Of a stretch of DNA of 64,000 bases, positions 47,900 through 57,039 are shown one piece after another. Source of the DNA: Actinorugispora endophytica (GTDB lineage: Bacteria; Actinomycetota; Actinomycetes; Streptosporangiales; Streptosporangiaceae); NCBI RefSeq assembly GCF_004363075.1, contig NZ_SNYN01000008.1, positions 1 through 64,000 of the forward strand, in the 5' to 3' direction. The notes below the pieces were generated by a model. The model was not told the DNA's origin. It saw only the letters and a program-made list of their open reading frames with translations, and made no database searches. A program made the translations under genes and the position numbers. Each line of letters begins with the position of its first letter. Position 1 is the first letter of the stretch.

Positions 47900-48736
47900 G
47901 TGGGTTCTCACTCCGGGCGATACGGCGACGACGTGCTCGCGGGCGACTGGCGGCGCCCCCGCAAGGGGAGCGTCCCCGAGGTCCCCGCCGAACTGGGGCT
48001 GGTCCTGGAGTCCGCCGACGAGGGGTTCTGCGGCGCGGTGGTCGCCTGGGACAAGCTCGGCCTCACCCTCGAGGACCGCCACGGCCGCCGGCGGGTGTTC
48101 GACCTCGCCCCGGCGGGATTCCTCGTCGACGGCGCTCCGGTGACCGTGGTGCGCCCCTCGTCCGCGCCCGCGGGTCCGCTGCGCAGCGCGTCCGGATCCG
48201 TCGCCGTCCCCGGCGCGCGTCCCAGGGTCGCCAGGGAGAGCCGCATCTACGTGGAGGGCGCGCACGACGCCGAGCTGGTCGAGCGGATCTGGGGCCACGA
48301 CCTCCGGGTGGAGGGCATCGCCGTGGAGTACCTGGAAGGCGTCGACCACCTGCCCGAGATCGTCGCGGAGTTCTCCCCCGGTCCGCGGCGCCGCCTCGGA
48401 GTGCTCGTGGACCACCTCGTCCCCGGTTCGAAGGAGAGCCGGACCGCCGACCGTGTGCGGTCCCCGGACGTGCTGGTCGTCGGCCACCCCTACGTCGACG
48501 TGTGGGAGGCGGTGAAACCGGCGGCGGTCGGCATCCGCGCCTGGCCGCGTGTACCGCGCGGCGTCCCGTGGAAGGAAGGGGTTCTGGCCGCTCTGGGCTG
48601 GCGGATGGAGACCGGGGAGGCCTGGCGGCGGATCCTCGGATCGGTCCGCTCCTACGCTGATCTGGAACCGGAACTGCTGGGCCGCGTCGAAGAACTGATC
48701 GACTTCGTCACCGTCCCCCAGATGACCGAGGAATAG
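47900..48736 (+). CDS. DUF3097-family protein
   Basis: 278 residues. The start GSHSGRYGDDVLAGDWRRPR, the mid-region ESRIYVEGAHDAELVERIWGHDLR and the end WRRILGSVRSYADLEPELLGRVEELIDFVT are those of DUF3097, an actinobacterial family of unknown role often found near hrcA and hemW. The central part resembles a TOPRIM-like nucleotide or DNA-binding fold. A TAGACT box (47886-47891) ends 8 bases before the GTG at 47900, suggesting a leaderless message; a GTG at 47894 is possible. Confidence 0.82.
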   Translation: MGSHSGRYGDDVLAGDWRRPRKGSVPEVPAELGLVLESADEGFCGAVVAWDKLGLTLEDRHGRRRVFDLAPAGFLVDGAPVTVVRPSSAPAGPLRSASGSVAVPGARPRVARESRIYVEGAHDAELVERIWGHDLRVEGIAVEYLEGVDHLPEIVAEFSPGPRRRLGVLVDHLVPGSKESRTADRVRSPDVLVVGHPYVDVWEAVKPAAVGIRAWPRVPRGVPWKEGVLAALGWRMETGEAWRRILGSVRSYADLEPELLGRVEELIDFVTVPQMTEE

Positions 48737-48797
48737 GCTCAGTACCAGGACCGCGTGGTCTGTGGCCCCATCGCAACCGGCATAGCCAAGGGAAACC

Positions 48798-49991
48798 ATG
48801 AGCGAGACACCGCCCAACTACCCTCCTCCCCAGGACCAGCCTCCGGGCGGAGAACCGGCCGGGGGCCGGACCCCCTCCGGCGGGCAGCCGGGCTTCGGCG
48901 AGGCTGGGGGCAGCAGCCAGTCCGGCCCCCAGCAGCCCGAGCAGCCGCAGGCTCCCCAGCAGCCCGGGTACGCCCAGCCCAGCGGCGGGCAGCCCGGGTA
49001 CCCCCAGGGGTACCCGCAGCAGCAGCCCCAGCCCGGAGCCCCCGAGTACGGCCAACCCGGCTACGCCCAGCAGCCCGGCTACCCCCAGCAGCCCGAGCAG
49101 CCCGGCTACGGCCAACCGAGCGGCGGACAGCCGGGGTACGCCCAACCGAGCGGCGGGCAGCCCGGATACCCGCAGCAGCCCGAACAGCCCGGCTACGGCC
49201 AGCAGCCGGGATACCCGCAGCAGCCCCAGCAGCCCGGCTACGGCCAGCCCAGCGGCGGGCAGCCCGGGTACCCCCAGGGGTACCCGCAGCAGCAGCCCCA
49301 GCCCGGAGCCCCCGAGTACGGCCAACCCGGCTACCCCCAGCAGCCCGGCTACCCCCAGCCCAGCGGCGGGCAGCCCGGATACCCGCAGCAGCCCGAACAG
49401 CCCGGCTACGGCCAGCAGCCGGGATACCCCCAGCAGCCCCAGCAGCCCGGCTACGGCCAGCCCACCGGCGGACAGCCCGGGTACCCCCAGGGGTACCCGC
49501 AGCAGCAGCCCCAGCCCGGAGCCCCCGAGTACGGCCAACCCGGCTACGCCCAGCAGCCCGGCTACCCCCAGCAGCCGGGACCGCAGGCGCACGGGCCGGT
49601 CGGGTTCGAGCAGGGCGCCGGGGTGCCCGGCCAGGGGGGTTCGGACGAGACCACCTGGGCGATGATCTCGCACCTCGCCGGGGTGATCATCGCGTGCGCC
49701 GGGTGGCTGCCCGCGCTGGTCGTCTACCTGGCCAGGAGGAACCGCTCGCCGTTCGTGCGGCACCACGCCGCGGAGGCGCTGAACTTCCAGCTGACCCTGC
49801 TGATCCCGTACATCGTCAGCGGGATCGTCTTCGTCCTGCTCGGTGTGTTCGCGCCCCCTCTCTCCGCGATCGGTTCGGGTCTGCTGATCGTCATATGGCT
49901 GGTCTCCATCATCTTCGGGGTGCTGGCCGCGATCGCCGCGAACAAGGGCGCCTGGTACCGCTACCCGGTCGCCGTCCGCCTGGTGAAATAA
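48798..49991 (+). CDS. DUF4870 membrane protein with long Pro/Gln/Gly repeat domain
   Basis: 397 residues. The first 275 or so are repeats of units such as [19 protein letters not shown] and [20 protein letters not shown], disordered and probably prone to condensation. The C-terminal 115 residues are DUF4870 ([55 protein letters not shown]) with about three or four membrane helices. The function is unknown. A second, smaller member lies 168 bases downstream. Confidence 0.85.
   Translation: MSETPPNYPPPQDQPPGGEPAGGRTPSGGQPGFGEAGGSSQSGPQQPEQPQAPQQPGYAQPSGGQPGYPQGYPQQQPQPGAPEYGQPGYAQQPGYPQQPEQPGYGQPSGGQPGYAQPSGGQPGYPQQPEQPGYGQQPGYPQQPQQPGYGQPSGGQPGYPQGYPQQQPQPGAPEYGQPGYPQQPGYPQPSGGQPGYPQQPEQPGYGQQPGYPQQPQQPGYGQPTGGQPGYPQGYPQQQPQPGAPEYGQPGYAQQPGYPQQPGPQAHGPVGFEQGAGVPGQGGSDETTWAMISHLAGVIIACAGWLPALVVYLARRNRSPFVRHHAAEALNFQLTLLIPYIVSGIVFVLLGVFAPPLSAIGSGLLIVIWLVSIIFGVLAAIAANKGAWYRYPVAVRLVK
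48981..49560 (+). repeat. Near-identical DNA repeats inside the DUF4870 gene
   Basis: A block of roughly 110 bases (AGCGGCGGGCAGCCCGGGTA and on through GGAGCCCCCGAGTACGGCCA) occurs three times, beginning near 48981, 49251 and 49464 (spacings about 270 and 213). Copies match almost base for base, more than protein selection alone would require. Confidence 0.75.
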
Positions 49992-50159
49992 CCGGAACCA
50001 CACGGTCGGTGGGCCCGTCGGAGTATCCGGACGGACCCACCGACTGGACGATCAGCGCGAATGCGTTCACAATGCCGGGACCGGGCCTTTAAGGCGTCCA
50101 CCGGCCGTGATGGCACTCATCCCCGCCGCTCCGCACTGGCTTGAAGAACGAGGACGATC

Positions 50160-50735
50160 ATGAGCAACCCCTATCCGCCCCAAGACGGTTCCGAGGGCCA
50201 GGGCTACCCCGGTGGCTACGGCCCGGGCCAGGACCCCTACAACACGGGAGGCCAGCAGCCGGGGTACGGACAGCCCAGCGGCGGACAGCCCGGATACGGA
50301 CAGCAGCCGGGGTACGGACAGCAGCCCGGCTACGGCCAGCCCACCGGCGGACAGCCCGGATACGGTCAGCAGCCCGGCTACGGACAGCAGCCCGGCTACG
50401 GCCCCGGCGCCAACCCGGGCGACGACAACACGTTCGCGCTGCTGACCCACGTCCTCGGCATCCTCACCGGTTTCCTCGGCCCCCTCATCCTGTTCCTGGT
50501 CAAGAAGGACGAGGCCTCCCCCTACCTGCGGCACCACCTTCTGGAGTCGCTCAACTTCCAGATCATGATCACGATCATCTACGTGGTCTCGTGGGTGCTG
50601 ACGTTCGTCATCATCGGCATCTTCACCATGCTGGCCGCCGGCGTGTGCGCGCTGATCTTCGGCATCATGGCCGCTCTGGCCGCCAGCAAGGGCGAGTGGT
50701 ACAAGTACCCGCTCAGCATGCGACTGGTCAAGTAG
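50160..50735 (+). CDS. DUF4870 membrane protein (paralogue) with GYGQQP repeats
   Basis: 191 residues. About 85 residues of repeats ([19 protein letters not shown]) are followed by DUF4870 ([57 protein letters not shown]). It aligns well with the C-terminal domain of the upstream gene and is a tandem duplication of it or the reverse, with a much shorter repeat region. Confidence 0.86.
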   Translation: MSNPYPPQDGSEGQGYPGGYGPGQDPYNTGGQQPGYGQPSGGQPGYGQQPGYGQQPGYGQPTGGQPGYGQQPGYGQQPGYGPGANPGDDNTFALLTHVLGILTGFLGPLILFLVKKDEASPYLRHHLLESLNFQIMITIIYVVSWVLTFVIIGIFTMLAAGVCALIFGIMAALAASKGEWYKYPLSMRLVK

Positions 50736-50757
50736 TCCGAGGCCTCCGCATGACCGA

Positions 50758-50789
50758 GCGGGCCCGGCCGGGCGGCCGGCCGGGCCCGC
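50758..50789. terminator. Bidirectional terminator, DUF4870 gene / hemW
   Basis: Perfect 14-bp stem (GCGGGCCCGGCCGG and complement), GCGG loop, between convergent genes. Confidence 0.85.
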
Positions 50790-50802
50790 CGTGGTGCGAG
50801 GC

Positions 50803-52035
50803 TCAGGTGAGGTCGCGCACCAGAGCGTCGGCGAGCAGACGCCCCCGGGTGGTGAGCACCGCGCGGCCCCGCTCGTGGGCGCCGGAGGCCAGCAGCCCTT
50901 CGGCGACGGCCCTCTCGGCGGCCGCGCGGCCCCGCTCGTCGAGCAGCTCCAGCGGACAGCCCTGGGCGATGCGAAGCTCCAGCAGGATCCGCTCGAAGCG
51001 GCGGTCCTCGTCGTCGAGGACCTCGCGGGCCTGGGCCGGGGTGCGCCCGGCGGCCAGGCGCGCGGCGTAGGCAGCGGGGTGCCGGACGTTCCACCAGCGG
51101 GTCCCCCCCACGTGGCTGTGCGCGCCGGGGCCCACCCCCCACCAGTCGCCGCCGGTCCAGTACAGCAGGTTGTGCGCGCTGCGGGCCGACTCGTCGGCCG
51201 CCCAGTTGGAGACCTCGTACCAGTGCAGGCCCGCGGCGGAGAGCAGCTCGTCCGCCATCAGGTAACGGTCGGCCATGACGTCGTCGTCGGGCGGGGTCAG
51301 TTCGCCGCGCCGCACCCGCGCCGCCAGGCGGGTGCCCTCCTCCACGATGAGCGAGTAGGCCGAGACGTGGTCCGGACGCGCCGCGACCGCGGCCTCGACG
51401 GACTCCTTCCAGTCGGCGTCGGTCTCGCCGGGCGCGCCGTAGATGAGGTCGAGGTTGACGTGCTCGAAGCCCGCCTCCCTCGCCCAGGCCACGCACTGCT
51501 CGGGCCGGCCGGGCGTGTGCGTGCGCTCCAGGACGGCCAGCACGTGGGGCCGGGCGCTCTGCATGCCGAAGGAGACCCGGGTGAACCCGGCGTCGCGCAG
51601 CCGCATCAGGTAGTCGCGGTCCACCGTCTCGGGGTTGGCCTCCGTGGTGACCTCTGCTCCGGGCTCCAGGCCGAACCGGGCGTCGATCCCCGCGAGGATC
51701 CGCCCCAGGTCCGCCGCGGGCAGCAGGGTGGGCGTGCCTCCGCCGACGAAGACGGTGCGCACCGGCGCCGCGCGCTCCCCCAGCACCCTCCGGGCCAGGT
51801 CGAGCTCGGCGATCGCCTGGTCCGCGTAGGTATCCCGGGAGGCCGTGGCCGTCCCGTCCCGGGACCGCAGCTCCGCGGCGGTGTAGGTGTTGAAGTCGCA
51901 GTAGCCGCAGCGGGTGACGCAGAACGGGACGTGCACGTACATCCCGAACGGCCGCGCGCCGAAACCGGCCAGCGCGGCCTCGGGCAGCGTGCCGTCGTCG
52001 GGGACGGGGTCTCCGCCGAGAGGAACTGAGGGCAT
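50803..52035 (-). CDS. hemW: Radical SAM protein HemW
   Basis: 410 residues. The cluster motif CVTRCGYC gives Cys39, Cys43 and Cys46 of the 4Fe-4S site; VGGGTPTLL and EANPETVD follow, and the C-terminal HemN-like domain contains YEVSNWA. HemW-type proteins deliver haem rather than oxidise coproporphyrinogen; annotation as HemN would overstate. It lies downstream of the MOSC gene on the same strand. Confidence 0.92.
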   Translation of the reverse strand: MPSVPLGGDPVPDDGTLPEAALAGFGARPFGMYVHVPFCVTRCGYCDFNTYTAAELRSRDGTATASRDTYADQAIAELDLARRVLGERAAPVRTVFVGGGTPTLLPAADLGRILAGIDARFGLEPGAEVTTEANPETVDRDYLMRLRDAGFTRVSFGMQSARPHVLAVLERTHTPGRPEQCVAWAREAGFEHVNLDLIYGAPGETDADWKESVEAAVAARPDHVSAYSLIVEEGTRLAARVRRGELTPPDDDVMADRYLMADELLSAAGLHWYEVSNWAADESARSAHNLLYWTGGDWWGVGPGAHSHVGGTRWWNVRHPAAYAARLAAGRTPAQAREVLDDEDRRFERILLELRIAQGCPLELLDERGRAAAERAVAEGLLASGAHERGRAVLTTRGRLLADALVRDLT

Positions 52036-52090
52036 GCCTCAAGTGTCGGTCATACCCGGCAGTGGTCGGCGCCCCTCTCCCCGCGCTCCC

Positions 52091-52744
52091 CTACCGGCGG
52101 ACGCCCAGCCGCCTCTCCGCCTTGGCCAGGGCCGCCTGCCACTCGTCGGCGCGGTCCGGAAGCTCCACGATCCGGCGCAGCAGGTCGGGGTCGCGGTCGT
52201 AGCGGGACCGGAAGGCGGTAGTGAGGTCGATCCCGTGGCCGGGGCGGTGGTCCACGACCACCCGGTCGCCCGCGGCGATGTCGCCCTCCTCCAGGACGCG
52301 CAGGTAGGCACCGGTGCGGGCCTCGGCGGTGAAGCGCCTCACCCAGGCGTCCTCGCCGATCCAGCGCTGGAACGTCTGGCAGGGGACGCGCGGCAGCGTG
52401 ACCTCGAGGAGGGCGCCGCCGATCCGCCACCGCTCGCCGATCAGCGCGCGGTCGACCTCCACCCCGCGCGTGGTGAGGTTCTCACCGAACAGCCCGTCCC
52501 TCAGCGGTCGGTCCAGCCGCTTCTGCCACAGGTCCAGCTCCTCGCGGGCGTAGGCGTAGACGGCCTGGTCGCGTCCGCCGTGGTTGACCAGGTCGGCCTG
52601 CCCGTCCCCGGACAGGCCCAGGGCCAGGGCGCGCACCGGGCCCTCGACGGGGCGCTTGTCGATGGCGGTGCGCCTGAGCCGGCCGGCCCAGTCCGCGTCC
52701 ACGGGAAGGCCGACGTTGACTGACTGAACGATCCCCTTGATCAT
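52091..52744 (-). CDS. MOSC-domain protein (YiiM-like)
   Basis: 217 residues. Features are VNHGGRDQAVYAYAREELD, LFGENLTTRGVEV and LPRVPCQTF with the conserved Cys, as in YiiM proteins that use molybdenum cofactor to reduce N-hydroxylated compounds. The C-terminal three-helix extension (PDLLRRIVELPDRADEWQAA) is typical. It lies 39 bases downstream of malR, possibly read through from it. Confidence 0.9.
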   Translation of the reverse strand: MIKGIVQSVNVGLPVDADWAGRLRRTAIDKRPVEGPVRALALGLSGDGQADLVNHGGRDQAVYAYAREELDLWQKRLDRPLRDGLFGENLTTRGVEVDRALIGERWRIGGALLEVTLPRVPCQTFQRWIGEDAWVRRFTAEARTGAYLRVLEEGDIAAGDRVVVDHRPGHGIDLTTAFRSRYDRDPDLLRRIVELPDRADEWQAALAKAERRLGVRR

Positions 52745-52783
52745 GCGCAGAACGCTACGCGAGCGCGTGGGCGCCCCGGCCCC

Positions 52784-53830
52784 TCACCTTCCCGTCGCGG
52801 CGCTCGCCTGCTGGGGCAGCGGGGCCCGGAGGGCACCGGTGGACCCGCGCACCACGAGCTCGGGGTCGAAGACGTACTCGGTCCGCGAGGCGGAGTACCC
52901 GGCGATCTCGTCGCACAGCGCCCGGACCGCCGCCAGCGCCATGGCCTGGACCGGCTGGCGCACGGTGGTCAGCGGCGGGTCGGTGAACGCGATGAGCTGG
53001 GAGTCGTCGTAGCCGATCACGGAGAAGTCGCCGGGCACGGCCAGGCCGCGCTGGCGGGCGGCGCGGATCGCGCCCAGCGCCATGAGGTCCGAGCCGCACA
53101 CGATGCCGGTGACCCCGCGGTCCAGCAGTCGGCCCGCCGCCGCGTGGCCGCCCTCGACGCCGAACAGCGACAGCTCGACGAGCTCGTCGGGGCTCTCCAG
53201 GCCGTTCTCCGCCATCGCGTTCCGGAAGCCCTCCACCTTCCGCCGCACCGGCATGTAGCGGTACGGGCCGCTGGCGAACCCGATCCGGGTGTGCCCGAGC
53301 GCGACCAGGTGGTTCACCGCGAGCCGGGCCGCGGCGCGGTCGTCGGGCGAGACGAACGCCGCGGGCAGGTCCGCGACGAAGCCGTTGACCAGGACGATGG
53401 GCAGGCCGCGTGCCAGCAGGGCCCGGTATCGGTCGTGGTTGGCGGTAGTGTCGGCGTGCAGGCCGGAGACGAAGATGATGCCCGAGACGTTGCGCTCCAG
53501 GAGCATCTCCACGTACTCGTCCTCGGCGATCCCGCCGGGGGTCTGGGTGCACAGCACCGGCGTGTAGCCGCGCTGGGCCAGCATTCCCTCGGCCGCCTGG
53601 GCGAACATCGGGAATATCGGGTTCTCGAGCTCGGGGACGACCATGCCGACCAGCCCGGCCGAGCGCTGGCGCAGACGGGCGGGCCGCTCGTAGCCGAGCA
53701 CGTCGAGGGCGGTCAGCACGGCCTTGCGTGTGGCCGGACCCACGCCTGGCTTGTCGTTGAGTACCCGGGAAACCGTTGCCTCGCTCACGCCTGCCTGGCG
53801 GGCGATATCGGCCAGTCGTGGTGGACCCAT
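52784..53830 (-). CDS. malR: LacI-family regulator of the maltose-type cluster
   Basis: 348 residues. The HTH is LADIARQAGVSEATVSRVLNDKPGV (4-28), followed by the hinge and a sugar-binding type I domain (VGMVVPELENPIFPMFAQ, FSVIGYDDSQLIAFTDPPLTTVRQP). It is divergent from the GH13 gene and close to the malEFG-type genes, so it probably represses both through the TTGC-type sites at 53882 and 55693. Ligand identity is inferred. Confidence 0.88.
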   Translation of the reverse strand: MGPPRLADIARQAGVSEATVSRVLNDKPGVGPATRKAVLTALDVLGYERPARLRQRSAGLVGMVVPELENPIFPMFAQAAEGMLAQRGYTPVLCTQTPGGIAEDEYVEMLLERNVSGIIFVSGLHADTTANHDRYRALLARGLPIVLVNGFVADLPAAFVSPDDRAAARLAVNHLVALGHTRIGFASGPYRYMPVRRKVEGFRNAMAENGLESPDELVELSLFGVEGGHAAAGRLLDRGVTGIVCGSDLMALGAIRAARQRGLAVPGDFSVIGYDDSQLIAFTDPPLTTVRQPVQAMALAAVRALCDEIAGYSASRTEYVFDPELVVRGSTGALRAPLPQQASAATGR

Positions 53831-53881
53831 GGCAGCACTCTAGTGGAAAAGCACTCCACACGATTGAAAGAAGTCGGTAAT

Positions 53882-53900
53882 CTTGCGCAAGCAGTTGCGC
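53882..53900. promoter_or_regulatory. LacI-type operator candidate before the GH13 gene
   Basis: CTTGCGCAAGCAGTTGCGC, sharing CTTGC-AAG-AGTTGC with the site at 55693-55707. Located in the divergent gap between malR and the glucosidase gene. Confidence 0.55.
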
Positions 53901-53937
53901 TCGTCCGCCCCCACCTCGCGACCACGGAGGTAAACCC

Positions 53938-55572
53938 ATGCGACCGACCCCCGGAACCGGCCACCCCCCGGCCCCGACCGCCCATGCCCGCTGGTGGCGC
54001 GACGCGGTCATCTACCAGGTCTACGTCCGCAGCTTCGCCGACTCCGACGGCGACGGCGACGGCGACCTGAACGGCATCCGCGCCCGCCTGCCGAAGCTGG
54101 CCGCCCTCGGCGTGGACGCCGTCTGGCTCACCCCCTTCTACGTGTCCCCCCTGGCCGACGGCGGCTACGACGTGGCCGACTACCGCGACGTCGACCCCCG
54201 GTTCGGCACTCTCGCCGACTTCGACGCGCTCCGCGCCGCGGCCCACGAGCTGGGCGTCCGGATCATCATCGACATCGTCCCCAACCACACCTCCTCGGCG
54301 CACCGCTGGTTCCGCGAGGCGGTGGCGGCGGGGCCGGGCAGCCCCGAACGCGATCGGTACGTCTTCCGCCCGGGCCGGGGCGAGAACGGCGACGAGCCGC
54401 CGAACAACTGGAAGTCGATCTTCGGCGGCTCCGCCTGGACCCGGCTCAAGACCGCCGAGGGCGAGCCCGAGGAGTGGTACCTGCACCTGTTCGACACCGA
54501 GCAGCCCGACCTGAACTGGCAGAACGCCGAGGTCCGGGCCGAGTTCGAGGACGTCCTGCGGTTCTGGCTGGACCGGGGCGTGGACGGCTTCCGGATCGAC
54601 GTGGCGCACGGGATGGTCAAGGACCCGGCGCTGCCCGACATCGCCGAAGGGCAGAAGGCCGACCTGCTGGACGGCCACACGAAGCTGCCCTACTTCGACC
54701 AGGAGGGCGTGCACGAGATCTACCGGGACTGGCGCGCCGTCGTCGAGGGCTACGAGGGCGACCGCGCGCTGGTGGCCGAGGCGTGGGTCGAGGACGCCGA
54801 GCGGGTGGCGCGCTACCTGCGTCCGGACGAGCTGCACCAGGCGTTCAACTTCGAGTACCTGACCGCCGAGTGGGACGCCGCCGCTCTTCGCCGGATCGTG
54901 GACGGCTCGCTGGCGGCCAACGACGCGGTCGGGGCCCCCAGCACCTGGGTGCTGTCCAACCACGACGTGACCAGGCACGTCACCCGGTTCGGCGGCGGTG
55001 CGCGGGGGCTGGCCCGGGCCAGGGCGGCGGTCCTGCTCATGCTGTCGCTGCCCGGTTCGGTCTACCTCTACCAGGGCGAGGAGCTGGGTCTGCCCGAGGT
55101 CACCGACCTCCCGGAAGAGGTCCTGCAGGACCCGACCTGGGAGCGTTCGCAGCACACCGAACGGGGACGCGACGGCTGCCGGGTCCCGCTGCCCTGGTCG
55201 GGCGAGGAGCCCCCGTTCGGCTTCGGCTCCACGGCGGAGCGCGCCTGGCTGCCGGTCCCGGCATCGTGGCGTCCGCTCACCCGTGAGGCCCAGGAGCGCG
55301 ACCCGGGGTCGACGCTGTCGCTGTACACCGAGGCCCTGCGGCTGCGCCGGGAGCTCGACGCGCTCGGCGACGGCTCGCTGGCCTGGGACGAATCCCCCGA
55401 CGAGGTGCTGGTACTGCGCCGCGAGCCGGGTTTCCGCTGCGCGGTGAACTTCGGTTCGTCCCCGGTCCCGCTGCCGCTGGACGGTACGGTCCTGCTCTCC
55501 AGCGGTCCCGTGGAGACGACCGCGGACGGCCTGATCCTGCCCCTGGACACCGCGGTGTGGCTGCGCCACTGA
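53938..55572 (+). CDS. aglA: GH13 alpha-glucosidase
   Basis: 544 residues, cytoplasmic (no signal peptide). GH13 regions are DIVPNHTS (112-119), nucleophile Asp221 in GFRIDVAHG, acid/base Glu281 in LVAEAWV, and Asp343 in LSNHDVTRH. SDGDGDGDLNG (36-46) may bind calcium and lies on a GACGGC microrepeat. It should split maltose or short malto-oligosaccharides. The start ATG follows GGAGG by 7 bases. Confidence 0.93.
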   Translation: MRPTPGTGHPPAPTAHARWWRDAVIYQVYVRSFADSDGDGDGDLNGIRARLPKLAALGVDAVWLTPFYVSPLADGGYDVADYRDVDPRFGTLADFDALRAAAHELGVRIIIDIVPNHTSSAHRWFREAVAAGPGSPERDRYVFRPGRGENGDEPPNNWKSIFGGSAWTRLKTAEGEPEEWYLHLFDTEQPDLNWQNAEVRAEFEDVLRFWLDRGVDGFRIDVAHGMVKDPALPDIAEGQKADLLDGHTKLPYFDQEGVHEIYRDWRAVVEGYEGDRALVAEAWVEDAERVARYLRPDELHQAFNFEYLTAEWDAAALRRIVDGSLAANDAVGAPSTWVLSNHDVTRHVTRFGGGARGLARARAAVLLMLSLPGSVYLYQGEELGLPEVTDLPEEVLQDPTWERSQHTERGRDGCRVPLPWSGEEPPFGFGSTAERAWLPVPASWRPLTREAQERDPGSTLSLYTEALRLRRELDALGDGSLAWDESPDEVLVLRREPGFRCAVNFGSSPVPLPLDGTVLLSSGPVETTADGLILPLDTAVWLRH

Positions 55573-55590
55573 CGAACCCCGCCGCCGGGA

Positions 55591-55624
55591 CGGAGCCCGG
55601 ACGCCGAACGGCGTCCGGGCTCCG
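55591..55624 (+). terminator. Terminator after the GH13 gene
   Basis: Perfect 16-bp stem (CGGAGCCCGGACGCCG and complement) with an AA loop. Confidence 0.85.
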
Positions 55625-55660
55625 CGCGTTACGTCCGGTTTTCTAACGAGTTACCTCCTT

Positions 55661-55707
55661 CTTTCTGAAAGCATTTGGAAACTCTTCCAAATCTTGCAAG
55701 GAGTTGC
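55661..55707. promoter_or_regulatory. Operator cluster before malE-type gene
   Basis: Three elements in a row: CTTTCTGAAAG (55661-55671), the perfect repeat ATTTGGAA-ACTC-TTCCAAAT (55673-55692), and CTTGCAAGGAGTTGC (55693-55707), the last shared with the site before the GH13 gene. This AT-rich patch stands out from its surroundings and is the likely promoter/operator region. Confidence 0.6.
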
Positions 55708-55789
55708 TAACGTCACACGCCACCGCACCCCCAAGAAGCCGCGACCGCGAGGGGGAACGCCGCCGCGGCTTGTGCCCCGAAGGAGAACC

Positions 55790-57034
55790 ATGAAGATCCG
55801 TAGCGCCAGAGTGATGACGGGCGTTGCCGCCCTCGCACTCCTCGCGACCGCCTGCGGCGGCGGTGACGACACCGCGGCACCCGAGGACGCGGCCGAGGGA
55901 ACGATGGTCATCTGGGCCGACCCCGAACGCACCGAAGCGCTGATGCCGTTCGCGGAGAGGTTCGGCGGGGCCCACGGCGTCACCGTGGACGTCCAGTCCA
56001 TCCCCAACGAGGACCTGCAGGACAACTTCGTCACCGCGCACCAGGCGGGCTCCGGCCCCGACCTCGTGGTCGGCGCGCACGACTGGACCGGCAACCTGGT
56101 GCGGAACGGGGCGATCGACCCCGTCCAGCTGCCCCAGGACAAGGCCGACGGCTTCGAGCCGGTCTCCCTCGACGCGGTGACCTTCGACGGCCGGCTCTAC
56201 GGCGTCCCGTACGCCATGGAGAACCTGGTCCTGTTCCGCAACACCGACCTGGCCCCGGACGCCCCCGCGACCGTCGAGGAGCTCGTCGCCATCGGCAGCG
56301 GCCTCAAGGACGCGGGCGAGGTCGACGAGATCCTGAGCCTCCAGGTCGGCGCGGAGGGCGACGCCTACCACATCTACCCGTTCTACTCCTCGGCCGGCGG
56401 CTACCTGTTCGGCGAGGGCGAGAACGGCTCCCTCGACCCCGCCGACATGGGCGTGGGCCAGGACGCCTCCATCGAGGCGTTCGAGAAGATCGCCGAACTC
56501 GGCGAGAGCGGCGACGGCGCGCTCAAGCGCTCCATCGACAACCAGAACGCCGGTCCGCTGTTCAACGACGGCAAAACCGCCTTCTACGTCTCGGGCCCCT
56601 GGGCGATCCCCGACATGAAGACCGCCGGAATCCCCTACGACATCACCCCGATCCCCGGTTTCGAGGACGGCGGGGAGGCCCGGCCCTTCATCGGCGTCCA
56701 GGCGTTCTTCGTCGCCTCCGGCGGCGCCAACAAGGTGCTCGCCCAGGAGTTCGTGACCAACTTCGTGGCCGAGCCCGAGCTCGCCGTGGCCCTGTACGAG
56801 GCCGACCCGCGTCCCCCGGCGCTGACCGAGGCCCTGGAGATGGTTTCCGAGCAGGACCCTGACCTGGCCAGGGTCGTCGAGGCCGGTGCGAACGGCGACC
56901 CGCTCCCCTCGCTCCCCGAGATGTCCGCCATCTGGGGTCCGTTCGGGCAGGCCGAAGCCGCGGTCATCGCCGGCGAGGACGTCGCCACCGCGGTCGGGTC
57001 CGCCGGTGAGAGCATCACCGACCAGATCGGTTAA
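55790..57034 (+). CDS. malE: Maltose-type sugar-binding lipoprotein (MalE-like)
   Basis: 414 residues. Lipobox LATAC gives Cys22. Mature type II binding fold: GTMVIWADPERTEALMPFAERF, then WTGNLVRNGAIDPV, LYGVPYAMENLVLFRNTDL and KTAFYVSGPWAI. These match maltose/maltodextrin-binding proteins. AAGGAG sits 4 bases before the ATG. First gene of malEFG. Confidence 0.9.
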   Translation: MKIRSARVMTGVAALALLATACGGGDDTAAPEDAAEGTMVIWADPERTEALMPFAERFGGAHGVTVDVQSIPNEDLQDNFVTAHQAGSGPDLVVGAHDWTGNLVRNGAIDPVQLPQDKADGFEPVSLDAVTFDGRLYGVPYAMENLVLFRNTDLAPDAPATVEELVAIGSGLKDAGEVDEILSLQVGAEGDAYHIYPFYSSAGGYLFGEGENGSLDPADMGVGQDASIEAFEKIAELGESGDGALKRSIDNQNAGPLFNDGKTAFYVSGPWAIPDMKTAGIPYDITPIPGFEDGGEARPFIGVQAFFVASGGANKVLAQEFVTNFVAEPELAVALYEADPRPPALTEALEMVSEQDPDLARVVEAGANGDPLPSLPEMSAIWGPFGQAEAAVIAGEDVATAVGSAGESITDQIG

Positions 57035-57039
57035 CGACC

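Noticed and set aside
49000-49560. Repeats considered as a CRISPR array
   Set aside because: Units have no unique spacers, keep the reading frame and encode a Pro/Gln repeat protein.
48708-50003. Minus-strand frame antisense to the DUF4870 repeat gene
   Set aside because: Its repeats simply mirror the plus-strand repeats, and there is no start context.
53785-55569. 594-codon minus-strand frame opposite the GH13 gene
   Set aside because: Antisense shadow; the plus strand has all GH13 catalytic residues.
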